Assembly (NCBI RefSeq): GCF_000757845.1
Contig: NZ_CP007753.1
Coordinates: 62,001-126,000 of the forward strand
Direction: 5' to 3'
From: Prochlorococcus sp. MIT 0604
GTDB taxonomy: Bacteria; Cyanobacteriota; Cyanobacteriia; PCC-6307; Cyanobiaceae
DNA: 64,000 nucleotides
Made by a program: the position numbers and the translations under genes
Notes under the pieces: model-generated
What the model was told of the DNA's origin: nothing
The model's database searches: none
What the model saw: the letters and a program-made list of their open reading frames with translations, nothing else
Shown here: in pieces, positions 15,719 through 25,287 of the stretch
How positions within the stretch are numbered: position 1 is the first letter of the stretch
Layout: every line of letters starts with the position of its first letter

Positions 15719-18700
15719 TTGAGATTGGTACATATCAATCAGGTCGAGTTTGAAAATTTTAAATCTTTTGGGGGAAATGTAAAAATTCCTCTTGAAGAAG
15801 GTTTCACGGTGGTTACCGGCCCTAACGGTTCTGGGAAAAGTAATATTTTAGATGGAATTCTATTCTGTTTAGGTCTAGCTAATAGTAGAGGGATGAGGGC
15901 TGAAAGATTACCAGATCTAATAAATAACTCCAAAGTTAAAGAGGGTAAGTCATCAGAAACATCTGTATCAGTAAAATTTAATATTCAGGATTGGTCTCCC
16001 AGAGAAGACCTTCCGCCTTTGGAACTAGAAGAAGAAGAAATTGCCCTTAATAAAGGTCAAAAAGAATGGTTAGTTTCTAGAAAATTAAGGCTTATGCCAG
16101 GTGGTTCTTATGCTTCTACTTATACTTCTGATGGCAAACAATGTACCTTGCAACAAATACAGAGAATATTAAGAGATATTAGTGTTGATCCTGAGGGTAG
16201 CAATGTTGTTATGCAGGGTGATGTAACAAGAATAGTATCAATGAATAATAAGGAGAGGAGAAATCTTATTGATGAATTAGCAGGAGTCGCACTTTTTGAT
16301 ACAAGAATAGAACAAACTAATGCAAAATTAAATGACGTTTTCGAAAGACAAGAAAGATGTGAAATTTTAGAAAATGAATTGCAATCTAGTAAAAATAAGC
16401 TTGAAAAAGAATGTGAAAAAGCAAAGCGATATAAAGATTTAAAGGCAAAACTATTACAAATAATGGAATTAGAGAAAGTTCTTATGTTTAAAAAACAAGT
16501 TAAACATGTTGAATCTATAGAAAAAAAAGAAAGTGAAATTGGAAAAAATAAAATTTTATTTAATAAACAAAAAGAATCTATTAGTAAAGAAATATCAGTC
16601 TTAGAAGATGCCTTGAAAATACTTGTTGATGAACTTAAGGAGAAAGGCGAGGATAAATTGATTAAAGTGAATTCTGATATTGGAAGTATTAATTCTAGCT
16701 TGAGAGAACTTGATAGGATATCAAGTCTGAATAAAGAAGAAGGTATTAAATTACAAAAGCAGAGAGATCAAATTTCAATTTCTAAAAGAAATATTGAGTC
16801 AGAAAAGATGAGACAAGAAAATTTCGATGATAATTTTTTAAATCAATTGAACTTGCAAATTGATGATCTCACTTTAAAACACAAACTTTCCAGAAAAAAA
16901 CTTTCTGACGCAGCTGGAGAATCTGGAGAATTCTCAAAACAAAGTATCAAATTAAATACTGAGCTTGAAAGTATAAAAAATCACATTAATCCTTTGGAAA
17001 TAAAAAAAAGGAAAATTGAAGAAGAAACTATTCAAAATAATATACAAAAAGATGAGATATTGTCTCAGATCGAATCCTTAGACTTAGAAAAGGAGAAGCT
17101 TTTTCAGGGAAATCAAAGCAAAAAAGAGACATCAGATACAAAGAATAAAAACCTGGCAAGTAACAGCGCAGAAATTAATTCTTTAAAAAATGAAATTGAT
17201 TTATTAATTAAAACTAAATCAAGGCTAAACAATGAGCAATTAAGGCTTGAAAAGGATTTATCTAGATTCGAAAGTAGGAAGGAAGCTTTAAACGAATCTA
17301 GAGGTTCATATGCCCTCAGAATTCTCTTAGAGGCAGGGTTAGAGGGTATACATGGTTATGTAGCTCAACTTGGAGAGGTCAGTGAGAAAAATAGATATGC
17401 ATTAGAAATTGCTGCTGGAAATAGGTTAGGACAAATTGTTGTAGATAATGATCATATTGCTGCTAAAGCAATTGAAATTCTTAAAAAGAAGAAAGCGGGA
17501 AGATTAACTTTTTTACCTTTAAATAGAATTAAAAGTCAAAAAAAGAATTATGCGATTTCAAGATTTGAAAATAACAGAGAGAATGGATTTATTGATAAAG
17601 CTATTAATCTAATTACTTTTGATGAAGTTTATTCAGATGTTTTTCGATATGTTTTTGGAGATACTTTGGTTTTTTCAGACTTATCTTCAGCTAGGTTGTC
17701 TACACAAAAAAATAGGTTGGTTACCTTAAGTGGTGAATTATTAGAAGCAAGTGGAGCTATTACAGGCGGTAGTAAGTTAAATAAAGATTTGGCTTATAGG
17801 TTTGGAATTAATAATGAAATTGATGATTCCAGTCCTATAAAAGAAAGATTATTAGTTATCGAAGAAGCTTTAAAAGAGTCAAATAATGATTTGATAATAA
17901 AAAATAATAGACTTAGTAAATTAAATTCTAACCGCAGTCAAATTATTGAGGATTGTGCCTCATTTAATAAAGAAATTGAAGTAAATCAAGATTCTCTTAA
18001 AGTTGTCTCGCAAAGAATTGAGGATTGTAAATCGAGATTAAATAAACTTGATACTGTTAATAATTTATTAGTTAACGAGTTAGGTCTTTTAAAAAATGAA
18101 TTGCAGCCTTATCACGATAAGTTTAATCAACTACAAACCATTCAAAAGGCAAATTATGAAAAAAATCAAAAATCATCATTAATAGCTTTTAATGACGATT
18201 TTAATAATCTTGATAAAAAACTTGAATTACTTATTAAGGAGAGAAATACATTATTAGATAAAAAGAATCAATTTGCTTTAGATAAAGAGCGTATCAATAA
18301 TTCATTAAAAATTACTTTAATACAAGAAAAAAACTTGCAGGAATCTATTAAACAACTAGCAATTGCTCATAATGAATGGGTAGAAAAAAGAGATCAATTT
18401 AAAAAAGAACTTGTAGATCTCGATAATCAAAAAAATTCTCTAGAGAGGGATTTAGGTTTATTGAGAAGGAAAAGAGATGAATTAAACTCTTCAATTTCAA
18501 ACAAAAGGCAAGAATATAATAACTATCTGTTGAAGCTTGAATATCTTGAAAGGGATATGCATTCTCTTAAAGAAGAGATGAGGAGCGAGAAAATAAAATT
18601 AGAAAATTATAAAAAAGATTTACCTAATCCTTCCCCGGAGTTTGGAGAATATGAAGGGAAGAGTCTTGAATCTTTGCAATCAGAAATTTCGATCATAAAT

Positions 18701-19309
18701 GCAAAACTGCAAAGCTTAGAACCTGTTAATATGTTGGCTCTTGATGAATTAGAAGAATTAATTGAGAGATTAAAAGGTTTGCGAGAAAAATTAGAAATTC
18801 TATCTAATGAAAGATCTGAATTATTGCTGAGAATAGAAACTGTATCTACGATGCGACAGGAGGCTTTTATGCAAGCATTTACAGAAGTTGATAAGCATTT
18901 TAGAGAAATTTTTGCAAATTTATCTGATGGAGATGGTTTTCTTCAACTTGAAAATCCTAATTCTCCTTTAGAAGGAGGATTAACTTTAGTGGCTCATCCT
19001 AAAGGGAAAAATGTCAGAAGATTAGCCTCTATGTCAGGTGGAGAAAAATCATTAACTGCTTTAAGTTTTTTATTCGCTTTGCAAAAGTATAAACCTTCAC
19101 CTTTTTATGCATTAGATGAGGTTGATAGTTTCTTAGATGGTATAAATGTTGAAAGATTGTCAAAATTAATATCTAATCAGTCATCAAATGCTCAATTTAT
19201 AGTCGTAAGTCATAGAAGGCCTATGATTAGTGCGTCTGAACGAACAATTGGGGTTGCGCAAGCAAGAGGTGCGAATACTCAAGTTCTTGGGTTACCAAAT
19301 GCTGCATAA
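15719..19309 (+). CDS. smc: Chromosome segregation protein SMC
   Basis: A 1196-residue SMC ATPase that condenses and organises the chromosome with ScpA/ScpB. Walker A GPNGSGKSN is at about residues 35-43. Two long coiled coils (about 170-510 and 680-1000) flank a hinge containing GIHGYVAQLGEV. The C-terminal head has the signature SMSGGEKSLTALSF and Walker B FYALDEVDSFLDG. The listed start is TTG at 15719; a second TTG at 15725 gives MVHINQVEFENF and may be the true start. ScpA/B genes are not in the window. Confidence 0.97.
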   Translation: MRLVHINQVEFENFKSFGGNVKIPLEEGFTVVTGPNGSGKSNILDGILFCLGLANSRGMRAERLPDLINNSKVKEGKSSETSVSVKFNIQDWSPREDLPPLELEEEEIALNKGQKEWLVSRKLRLMPGGSYASTYTSDGKQCTLQQIQRILRDISVDPEGSNVVMQGDVTRIVSMNNKERRNLIDELAGVALFDTRIEQTNAKLNDVFERQERCEILENELQSSKNKLEKECEKAKRYKDLKAKLLQIMELEKVLMFKKQVKHVESIEKKESEIGKNKILFNKQKESISKEISVLEDALKILVDELKEKGEDKLIKVNSDIGSINSSLRELDRISSLNKEEGIKLQKQRDQISISKRNIESEKMRQENFDDNFLNQLNLQIDDLTLKHKLSRKKLSDAAGESGEFSKQSIKLNTELESIKNHINPLEIKKRKIEEETIQNNIQKDEILSQIESLDLEKEKLFQGNQSKKETSDTKNKNLASNSAEINSLKNEIDLLIKTKSRLNNEQLRLEKDLSRFESRKEALNESRGSYALRILLEAGLEGIHGYVAQLGEVSEKNRYALEIAAGNRLGQIVVDNDHIAAKAIEILKKKKAGRLTFLPLNRIKSQKKNYAISRFENNRENGFIDKAINLITFDEVYSDVFRYVFGDTLVFSDLSSARLSTQKNRLVTLSGELLEASGAITGGSKLNKDLAYRFGINNEIDDSSPIKERLLVIEEALKESNNDLIIKNNRLSKLNSNRSQIIEDCASFNKEIEVNQDSLKVVSQRIEDCKSRLNKLDTVNNLLVNELGLLKNELQPYHDKFNQLQTIQKANYEKNQKSSLIAFNDDFNNLDKKLELLIKERNTLLDKKNQFALDKERINNSLKITLIQEKNLQESIKQLAIAHNEWVEKRDQFKKELVDLDNQKNSLERDLGLLRRKRDELNSSISNKRQEYNNYLLKLEYLERDMHSLKEEMRSEKIKLENYKKDLPNPSPEFGEYEGKSLESLQSEISIINAKLQSLEPVNMLALDELEELIERLKGLREKLEILSNERSELLLRIETVSTMRQEAFMQAFTEVDKHFREIFANLSDGDGFLQLENPNSPLEGGLTLVAHPKGKNVRRLASMSGGEKSLTALSFLFALQKYKPSPFYALDEVDSFLDGINVERLSKLISNQSSNAQFIVVSHRRPMISASERTIGVAQARGANTQVLGLPNAA

Positions 19310-19354
19310 ACACACTTTTTTAAATTTATACGTCAGAATGATAAAAAGAAATTT

Positions 19355-20410
19355 ATGAGCTTGTCTAACACATCTGCTAATAAGAATCTCCCTAACTCTG
19401 TTCCTAGCGAACGTTTATGGTTAAGGTCAGAATTAATGGGAACTCAAGTGATAACCACTGATACTGGCAGGCGTCTAGGCGTAGTTGGCGAAGTTGTTGT
19501 TGATATCGATAGAAGAGAGGTGGTCGCTTTGGGACTAAGAGATAATCCACTTACAAGATTTTTACCAGGTTTGCCAAAATGGATGCCTTTAGAAAGTATA
19601 AAGCAAGTTGGAGATGTCATATTAGTTGACTCCCTAGATTCTTTGAGTGAGAGTTTTTCTCCAGAAAGATACGGGAAGGTGATTAATTGTCAAGTGATTA
19701 CAGAATCTGGTCAACTTTTGGGAAGAGTTCTTGGCTTTTCTTTTGATATTGAGACTGGGGATTTGATATCTCTTGTTATGGGTGCTGTTGGTGTTCCGCT
19801 TTTAGGTGAGGGAGTTTTAAGTACTTGGGAAATACCTGTTGAGGAAATTGTAAGTAGTGGTACTGATAGGATTATTGTTTATGAGGGTGCTGAAGAAAAA
19901 TTGAAGCAACTAAGTAGTGGACTACTTGAGAAACTTGGAGTCGGGGGTTCTTCTTGGGATGAAAGTGAAGCAAGTGGATACTCAGCAAATCTTGTACCTG
20001 TTGAGAATCAGTTACTTTCAGGTTCTGAATCAGAACAGCAAAACAATTTGGTTGAGGAATATGAAGAAGTTGTTGAACAAGATGATTATGAAGATGATTA
20101 TGAAGATGATTATGAAGATGAACTTGAATATGTTGAAATAAAGGGTTCCTCAGAGGAAATAAATAACAGAAAAAAGCTATATATGGATAATGATTATTCT
20201 GATCAGATCGAGAATCAAAATAGTGTGAGTTCAATAGATGAAAAAAACAATATTGATCTTAAGCAAAAGAAAAAATCAACTACTAATTTAGCTTCGAAAA
20301 GACCAATTCAAAATGCTACTGAAACTTTAGATATTGAACCACTAGATGAACAAAATTTAGTTCAAGATAATAAAAAATTAGAAAAGTTTGAAATTGATGA
20401 TCCCTGGTAA
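19355..20410 (+). CDS. PRC-barrel domain protein with acidic repeat tail
   Basis: A 351-residue protein. Two PRC-barrel repeats occupy about residues 25-185; each begins with a strand such as VITTDTGRRLGVVGEV or VITESGQLLGRVLG. A long disordered acidic/lysine tail follows. The tail holds three perfect copies of the 12-bp unit GATGATTATGAA (20081-20116), giving repeated DDYE. PRC barrels in photosynthetic bacteria are linked to photosynthetic complex assembly and RNA processing; the role here is unknown. It follows smc by 45 bases and may be co-transcribed. Confidence 0.85.
   Translation: MSLSNTSANKNLPNSVPSERLWLRSELMGTQVITTDTGRRLGVVGEVVVDIDRREVVALGLRDNPLTRFLPGLPKWMPLESIKQVGDVILVDSLDSLSESFSPERYGKVINCQVITESGQLLGRVLGFSFDIETGDLISLVMGAVGVPLLGEGVLSTWEIPVEEIVSSGTDRIIVYEGAEEKLKQLSSGLLEKLGVGGSSWDESEASGYSANLVPVENQLLSGSESEQQNNLVEEYEEVVEQDDYEDDYEDDYEDELEYVEIKGSSEEINNRKKLYMDNDYSDQIENQNSVSSIDEKNNIDLKQKKKSTTNLASKRPIQNATETLDIEPLDEQNLVQDNKKLEKFEIDDPW
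20081..20116 (+). repeat. Three tandem copies of a 12-bp unit inside the PRC-barrel gene
   Basis: GATGATTATGAA is repeated three times without mismatch and then decays (GATGAACTTGAA). It encodes repeated Asp-Asp-Tyr-Glu. In-frame copy-number change by slippage would lengthen or shorten the tail without frameshift. Confidence 0.9.
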
Positions 20411-20413
20411 TTG

Positions 20414-21700
20414 TTAAAGTTTTTCTATTGAATTAACAATTATAGAAGCAAGTTTTTTTGCTGCACCTTTATCGCCTCTTTCTTTTTGTAGATTATCTCT
20501 AATACTTTTTAATTGCTCTCTATTTTTAATAAGAAATAATACCTCACTTGCAATTTTTATTGGCGAAATATTACCTATCCTTTCAGGGACAATCATTCTT
20601 TTAGCTTTAATATTTGGCCAGGCAAAAAATTTCTTTTTTTTAAGATAGAAATTTTTAATTATAAAAGTTAGGAATCTATTAATGAATGAAATTTTTCCAA
20701 TTACTCCAAAAATTCCATCCCATGCATTCATCATGTTTAAATGTTGAGTTGGTAGAACGACTAACATTGGAAGACTAATTGCTGCTAGTTCTGCAGTATT
20801 TGCTCCAACAGTTGTAATTGCAAGATCACATTCTTTTAAAATTTCATAGCAAGGATGTTTCTTGATTAGATAAATCTTTGTATTTTTTGATGTTTCAATT
20901 ACATAATCAAAACGAGAGTCTTTGAAGTTTTTAATTGTTTTGATTTTTGATGAGTAATATTTAGCAATTGGATTTTTATTACTTTGAAAAAATAAATATT
21001 CACTTTTATCAGTAGTTGGGGCAATGGGAATTATAAAATTTATATTTTGATTTTCTTTAGCGATATGATCTGCAACTTCTAAGAAGAAAGGAATTCCAAC
21101 AGAAAGCTTTGCTTTCTTAGAACCGGGCAACAATGCAATGTAGTGTTTTTCTTTATTTTTTAATGATATTTCGCTATTAAGTTTGATATCTGCCATCAAA
21201 TCGCCAATGACTTTACATTTATATTCATATCTTTTAGGTATTAACTCTTTTACTTTTACATTCATAGCAGCAATTTCGTTGGTCCATTTAGGCCATCGCG
21301 AAACCCATTCAGCATATGTGATATTTATATAACCTAATCTTTTGGCTAATAAAATGCTCCAAAATTGATCCCCACCAAGGAAAATAACCACCCCTTTTTT
21401 TGGCCAATTAGCAAAAGAATGTGGCTTTATTAATAATTTCCAAAAACTTTTGGATTTTGTAATTAATTCGAATTTATTCCATGACTTTGCAACTAAAAAC
21501 TCTTTACCAGTGGCATTTGGGCAAGGAACAAGGACTAACCTAAGGGTGAGATCGGGTTTATTTTCATCACATAGTGATTTATTTATTTTGTTAAGCTCAT
21601 TCACTACAGGATTTACCCATGTAGTCAATTCACCTGGACCATTGGAAATTATAACTACTGCAACTGATTTTTTTTTCATTGCAGTTAAACCAGAATACAT
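20414..21700 (-). CDS. LpxB-like GT-B glycosyltransferase family protein
   Basis: About 428 residues if started at the ATG 21698-21700 (MYSGLTAMKKK), or 421 from the ATG at 21679. An open frame further upstream runs through the tRNA-Leu gene and is not coding. N-terminal IISNGPGELTTWVNPVV and the C-terminal donor-site region with ITTVGANTAELAAISLPMLVVLPTQ are typical of a GT-B fold. They resemble proteins annotated as lipid-A-disaccharide synthase-related in cyanobacteria. Substrate is unknown. It lies directly behind the tRNA gene on the same strand and converges on the PRC-barrel gene (3 bases). Confidence 0.75.
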   Translation of the reverse strand: MYSGLTAMKKKSVAVVIISNGPGELTTWVNPVVNELNKINKSLCDENKPDLTLRLVLVPCPNATGKEFLVAKSWNKFELITKSKSFWKLLIKPHSFANWPKKGVVIFLGGDQFWSILLAKRLGYINITYAEWVSRWPKWTNEIAAMNVKVKELIPKRYEYKCKVIGDLMADIKLNSEISLKNKEKHYIALLPGSKKAKLSVGIPFFLEVADHIAKENQNINFIIPIAPTTDKSEYLFFQSNKNPIAKYYSSKIKTIKNFKDSRFDYVIETSKNTKIYLIKKHPCYEILKECDLAITTVGANTAELAAISLPMLVVLPTQHLNMMNAWDGIFGVIGKISFINRFLTFIIKNFYLKKKKFFAWPNIKAKRMIVPERIGNISPIKIASEVLFLIKNREQLKSIRDNLQKERGDKGAAKKLASIIVNSIEKL

Positions 21701-21704
21701 TAAA

Positions 21705-21786
21705 TGCGGACGGCGAGACTTGAACTCGCAAGGCCGAAGCCACACGCTCCTTAGACGTGCGCGTCTACCAATTCCGCCACGTCCGC
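21705..21786 (-). tRNA. tRNA-Leu, anticodon apparently AAG
   Basis: An 82-nt class II tRNA on the minus strand. The acceptor stem GCGGACG/CGTCCGC has discriminator A, the D-arm is GGCGGAATTGGTAGACGC, a long variable arm TGGCTTCGGCCTTG follows, and the T-arm is GAGTTCAAGTCTC. The anticodon stem CACGT/GCGTG leaves the 7-nt loop CTAAGGA, so positions 34-36 read AAG (21752-21750), decoding CUU. The alternative reading UAA would put C at position 33, which is against the rule of U33. CCA is not encoded. The next gene starts 5 or 26 bases downstream. Confidence 0.93.
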
Positions 21787-22045
21787 AAAGGGTTTTCAGC
21801 AACCGGGTGATGCCTAAACCTTAAAAATATCATACATTATTGGCTGAAATAAGCATTTAGTTCGAAAAGAGTTTTTTGAATATGATGAATAATTTTTCTA
21901 TTGCATAAAACAAATATTTATACATATATAACGTTTTAGGTTGTATTGTAAAAAATGTCCTCTGATCACTAAAAAATTTTGTTTAATATTTTGGCAAATA
22001 ATTTTTTATTTTAAGTCATTTCATTTCTTCAATTTTATTTTCATA

Positions 22046-23395
22046 ATGGTTGAAAAAGTTTTAATTGCTAATCGTGGAGAAATAGCTTTACGAATTGTCA
22101 GAAGTTGTAGAGAATTAGGTATTGCAACCGTTGCAGTTTTTAGCACTGTAGATAAAAAAGCATTGCATGTTCAGCTTGCTGATGAGGCGGTTTGCGTCGG
22201 AGATTCATTAAGTAATAAGAGTTATTTAAATATTCCAAATATACTTGCTGCTGCTACATCGAGAGGAGTTGATGCTATTCATCCTGGTTATGGCTTTCTT
22301 GCGGAAAATGATAAATTTGCTGAGATGTGTAATGATCACGGCATAGTTTTTATTGGTCCATCTCCTAAAGCTATTAGATCTATGGGAGATAAATCTACAG
22401 CTAAAGAAACAATGGAAGCAGTTGGAGTTCCAACAGTACCTGGTAGTAAAGGCTTGTTATCAAATGTTGATGAGGCTTATAAATTGGCAGATGATATTGG
22501 CTATCCAGTAATTATTAAAGCGACTGCTGGAGGAGGTGGAAGAGGTATGAGGTTGGTTGAAAACTCTGATAATCTAGAAAAAATGTTTAAAGCAGCTCAA
22601 GGCGAAGCAGAAGCAGCTTTTGGTAACGATGGTTTATATATGGAGAAATTTATAAAGAAGCCAAGACATGTAGAAATTCAAATTTTGGCCGACAGGTCGG
22701 GTAATGTTGTTCATTTAGGAGAGCGAGATTGTTCAGTTCAAAGAAGACATCAGAAGTTGCTAGAAGAGTCTCCCAGTCCTGCAATTAACACTGAGCTAAG
22801 AAAAAAAATGGGGAACGCAGCTATTGCTGCTGCAAAAAGTATCGGCTACGAAGGAGCGGGGACAGTTGAATTTTTAGTTGATGATGATAATAATTTTTAT
22901 TTTATGGAGATGAATACTAGGATTCAAGTTGAACATCCAGTTACTGAAATGGTTACAGGAGTTGATTTAATAGCAGAGCAAATTAAAATCGCAAGCGGAG
23001 CAAATTTGGAATTTAATCAGGATGATATCCATTTAAATGGTCATGCCATTGAATGTAGAATCAACGCTGAAGATCCTTCTCACAATTTCCGACCATCACC
23101 TGGAAAAATAACTGGGTGGCTTCCTCCCGGTGGCCCTGGTGTAAGGGTGGATAGTCATGTGTATACAGGCTATGAAATACCTCCTTTCTATGACTCATTA
23201 ATTGGTAAATTAATAGTCTGGGGAAAAGATCGTAATACAGCAATTAAACGTATGAATAGGGCTTTAAATGAATGTGCGGTCACTGGTATTCCTACAACAA
23301 TCAACTTTCATCTAACTTTACTGAATAAATCTAAATTTAAGCAGGGTAAAATACATACTAAATATGTAGAAGAAGAATTATTGCCAAATTACTGA
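22046..23395 (+). CDS. accC: Acetyl-CoA carboxylase, biotin carboxylase subunit
   Basis: Carboxylates the biotin of BCCP with ATP and bicarbonate, the first step of fatty acid synthesis. The start ATG at 22046 gives [18 protein letters not shown], the family N-terminus; an in-frame ATG at 21941 would add 35 hydrophobic residues that do not fit. The ATP-grasp glycine loop [13 protein letters not shown] and the active-site segment [16 protein letters not shown] are visible. At 449 residues the length is canonical. It is convergent with the YggT gene. Bases 21787-22045 upstream hold no other gene. Confidence 0.97.
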   Translation: MVEKVLIANRGEIALRIVRSCRELGIATVAVFSTVDKKALHVQLADEAVCVGDSLSNKSYLNIPNILAAATSRGVDAIHPGYGFLAENDKFAEMCNDHGIVFIGPSPKAIRSMGDKSTAKETMEAVGVPTVPGSKGLLSNVDEAYKLADDIGYPVIIKATAGGGGRGMRLVENSDNLEKMFKAAQGEAEAAFGNDGLYMEKFIKKPRHVEIQILADRSGNVVHLGERDCSVQRRHQKLLEESPSPAINTELRKKMGNAAIAAAKSIGYEGAGTVEFLVDDDNNFYFMEMNTRIQVEHPVTEMVTGVDLIAEQIKIASGANLEFNQDDIHLNGHAIECRINAEDPSHNFRPSPGKITGWLPPGGPGVRVDSHVYTGYEIPPFYDSLIGKLIVWGKDRNTAIKRMNRALNECAVTGIPTTINFHLTLLNKSKFKQGKIHTKYVEEELLPNY

Positions 23396-23412
23396 GAAAT
23401 AATTAATTATTT

Positions 23413-23718
23413 CTATGAAATATGAGAATGTAATGCAAGTTTTATAAGCCCTTGCTGACCGACTAAAATTTCTCTTAAAAAGCTTATAACTCCGATCCAA
23501 ATTACGGGTCCAACATCAACACCTCCAATAGGAGGAATTAGTTTTCTTGTTAAATTAAGAATGGAGCTTGATGGTATTGAAATTAATAACCATAAACCTT
23601 TACTTAAATCAATTTTTGGGTACCAAGTAAGTATTAATCTTATTAGAAAAACTATAGTTAGATATGAGAGAGAAATTCCTAAACTAATATCTAAAATTTG
23701 AAGAGAGTTTACAAGCAA
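23413..23718 (-). CDS. YggT family membrane protein (Ycf19-like)
   Basis: A 101-residue protein with two hydrophobic regions (about residues 12-30 and 70-90) and the family motif RLIPPIGGVDVGPVIWI between them. YggT/Ycf19 proteins of cyanobacteria and chloroplasts act in thylakoid or nucleoid organisation; the exact role of this copy is unclear. It is divergent from psbX with an 89-base spacer. Confidence 0.85.
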   Translation of the reverse strand: MLVNSLQILDISLGISLSYLTIVFLIRLILTWYPKIDLSKGLWLLISIPSSSILNLTRKLIPPIGGVDVGPVIWIGVISFLREILVGQQGLIKLALHSHIS

Positions 23719-23807
23719 GAAATCACAATTATTTAACTCATCTTAATAAATAACCCATTGAAACGTATTTAATTCGTATTATAAATTGAGAATTTAATAT
23801 TTAAAAA

Positions 23808-23993
23808 GTGTTTCAAATCTCAAATTTATTACTAGCCGCAGATTTTTCTGCTGAAGTCGCAAATAATTCAGCAGTTGGAATGATAGGTAGTTTTATTGCG
23901 GCTGCCTTACTTATCGTTATTCCAGCCACTGCATTTTTGATTTTTGTCAGCCAGAAAGATTCCCTCGATCGTACTTCTACTGGAAGACGCTAG
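23808..23993 (+). CDS. psbX: Photosystem II protein PsbX
   Basis: A 61-residue single-span thylakoid protein (helix about residues 24-48: [23 protein letters not shown]) ending in a basic tail after SQKDSLDR, the PsbX signature. The start is GTG ([17 protein letters not shown]). PsbX sits near cytochrome b559 in PSII and affects quinone exchange. It is followed by ycf66 after 80 bases, an arrangement known in Prochlorococcus. Confidence 0.85.
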   Translation: MFQISNLLLAADFSAEVANNSAVGMIGSFIAAALLIVIPATAFLIFVSQKDSLDRTSTGRR

Positions 23994-24073
23994 TTTTTGT
24001 AGAAGTTTTAAGTACACTATATATATAGGGGATATAAGTAACCCTTTAAAAAATAAATTTTTGGAGAAAGAAT

Positions 24074-25003
24074 GTGGTCAATGCTAGTCTCAATTGGGCC
24101 AGTATTGTTGGTATAGTTCTCGCGGTATGTGGAGGAGGCCTTTATTTCTTGAGGTCCTTTAAGCCTGCCTTGGCAAGGGATTATGATGTTTTCTTCGCAG
24201 CAATTGGACTTTTGTGCGGAGGAATATTATTTTTTCAAGGCTGGAGGTTAGATCCTATTCTTCAGTTTGGTCAGTTTTTACTTGCAGGAACTACAGTTTT
24301 TTTCGCATATGAAAGTGTGCGATTGAGGGGAGTTGCTACTGATCAAGCTCGAAGATCATCTTATTTTGATGATGATCCTATTTCTGATGGTCCCAGAAAT
24401 TCTAGAGGCCGATTTAATGATGATTACGATAGGTTTGAAGAATCTGAAAGACCATCCAGAAGATTTAAACCTCAAGAAGATGAATTTGAAGAAGACTATA
24501 TGGAGGGTAGATCTCGTAGGAGGAATGTTTCAAGAGCGATACCTTCTGCTGCAGCAAGTAGAAGTAGGCCATCTACAAGGGAAATAAGTCAGTTTGAAAA
24601 TGACGAATCTATAAGAAGGAGAAGACAGACTTCTGAAGATAGAAATAGTAAACAACCCGAAACAAATAACTTTGGTCAAAGAAGAAATTTATCTCGCGAT
24701 GAAGTTAAAACAGGGTCTAGACCCAGAATGAATCGTACAGTTTCTAGACAAGATAATATCTCTGCTCCTAATGATTCTTCTCCATTAAGAAAGAAACCTT
24801 CAAGATCCCCTATTAGGCAACAAACTTCAACTGCTCAAGTAGAAGATGCTTCTTTCAAAGATATTAATCAATCCAAAAAAACACGTGAGAGTCGAAGAGC
24901 AAGCTCCTCAGCTAGATCAAGTGCAAAAAATCAAACTGGTAGGTATAGCGTTGGAACAAACAAAAAGAAACCTAGAGATAATAGCTCTAGATTCGACGAT
25001 TAA
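24074..25003 (+). CDS. ycf66: Ycf66 family protein
   Basis: A 309-residue protein. The conserved part is the N-terminal 85 residues with three hydrophobic helices (MVNASLNWASIVGIVLAVCG; DVFFAAIGLLCGGILFF; FLLAGTTVFFAYESVRLRG). The rest is a low-complexity Arg/Ser/Asp-rich tail that is probably disordered. The GTG at 24074 is chosen because the overlapping ATG at 24072 is in another frame. Function is not known; Ycf66 occurs in plastids and cyanobacteria. The stop abuts the stop of the convergent hli gene. Confidence 0.85.
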   Translation: MVNASLNWASIVGIVLAVCGGGLYFLRSFKPALARDYDVFFAAIGLLCGGILFFQGWRLDPILQFGQFLLAGTTVFFAYESVRLRGVATDQARRSSYFDDDPISDGPRNSRGRFNDDYDRFEESERPSRRFKPQEDEFEEDYMEGRSRRRNVSRAIPSAAASRSRPSTREISQFENDESIRRRRQTSEDRNSKQPETNNFGQRRNLSRDEVKTGSRPRMNRTVSRQDNISAPNDSSPLRKKPSRSPIRQQTSTAQVEDASFKDINQSKKTRESRRASSSARSSAKNQTGRYSVGTNKKKPRDNSSRFDD

Positions 25004-25279
25004 TTATAAGATTCCTGCCCATTTTAAAAACGATTGTCGACTTAATAATTCAATTAATATTATTGCAAGGAAGCCAATCATTGCGAACCTTCCATTAGTT
25101 ATTTCCGAATAACTACTCCATCCAAATTTATATTCATCTTTAATTTCTATGGATTTTTCATCTAATTTATTGTCCTCAATTTGTTCATTGATTTGATTCG
25201 GATCTTTTTGCTCTTCTATAAAACTCTTATTCTCTAAATTAGTGGCTTCTGAGTTAGTTTGTTCTTCTTTAGAATTCAT
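25004..25279 (-). CDS. hli: High-light-inducible protein (Hli/Scp), long form
   Basis: A 91-residue protein with a long acidic N-terminal region and a C-terminal chlorophyll-binding helix, FGWSSYSEITNGRFAMIGF. The ExxNGRFAMIGF motif supplies the Glu, Asn and Arg that bind chlorophyll. Hli proteins protect photosystems and newly made chlorophyll proteins under light or nutrient stress. It follows the ABC exporter gene on the opposite side and ends exactly next to ycf66. A shorter Hli is at 53319. Confidence 0.9.
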   Translation of the reverse strand: MNSKEEQTNSEATNLENKSFIEEQKDPNQINEQIEDNKLDEKSIEIKDEYKFGWSSYSEITNGRFAMIGFLAIILIELLSRQSFLKWAGIL

Positions 25280-25287
25280 TTTTTTTG

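Noticed and set aside
19872..20234. 120-codon minus-strand frame with repeated HLHNHLHN
   Set aside because: It is the reverse of the GATGATTATGAA repeat inside the PRC-barrel gene, not an independent histidine-rich protein.
21701..21802. In-frame extension of the LpxB-like protein starting MLKTLCGRGG
   Set aside because: The extension is the tRNA-Leu gene read as protein; the ATGs at 21700 and 21679 are the real choices.
21941..22045. 35-residue hydrophobic N-terminal extension of AccC
   Set aside because: AccC is cytosolic and starts at [12 protein letters not shown]; the extra part is AT-rich leader.
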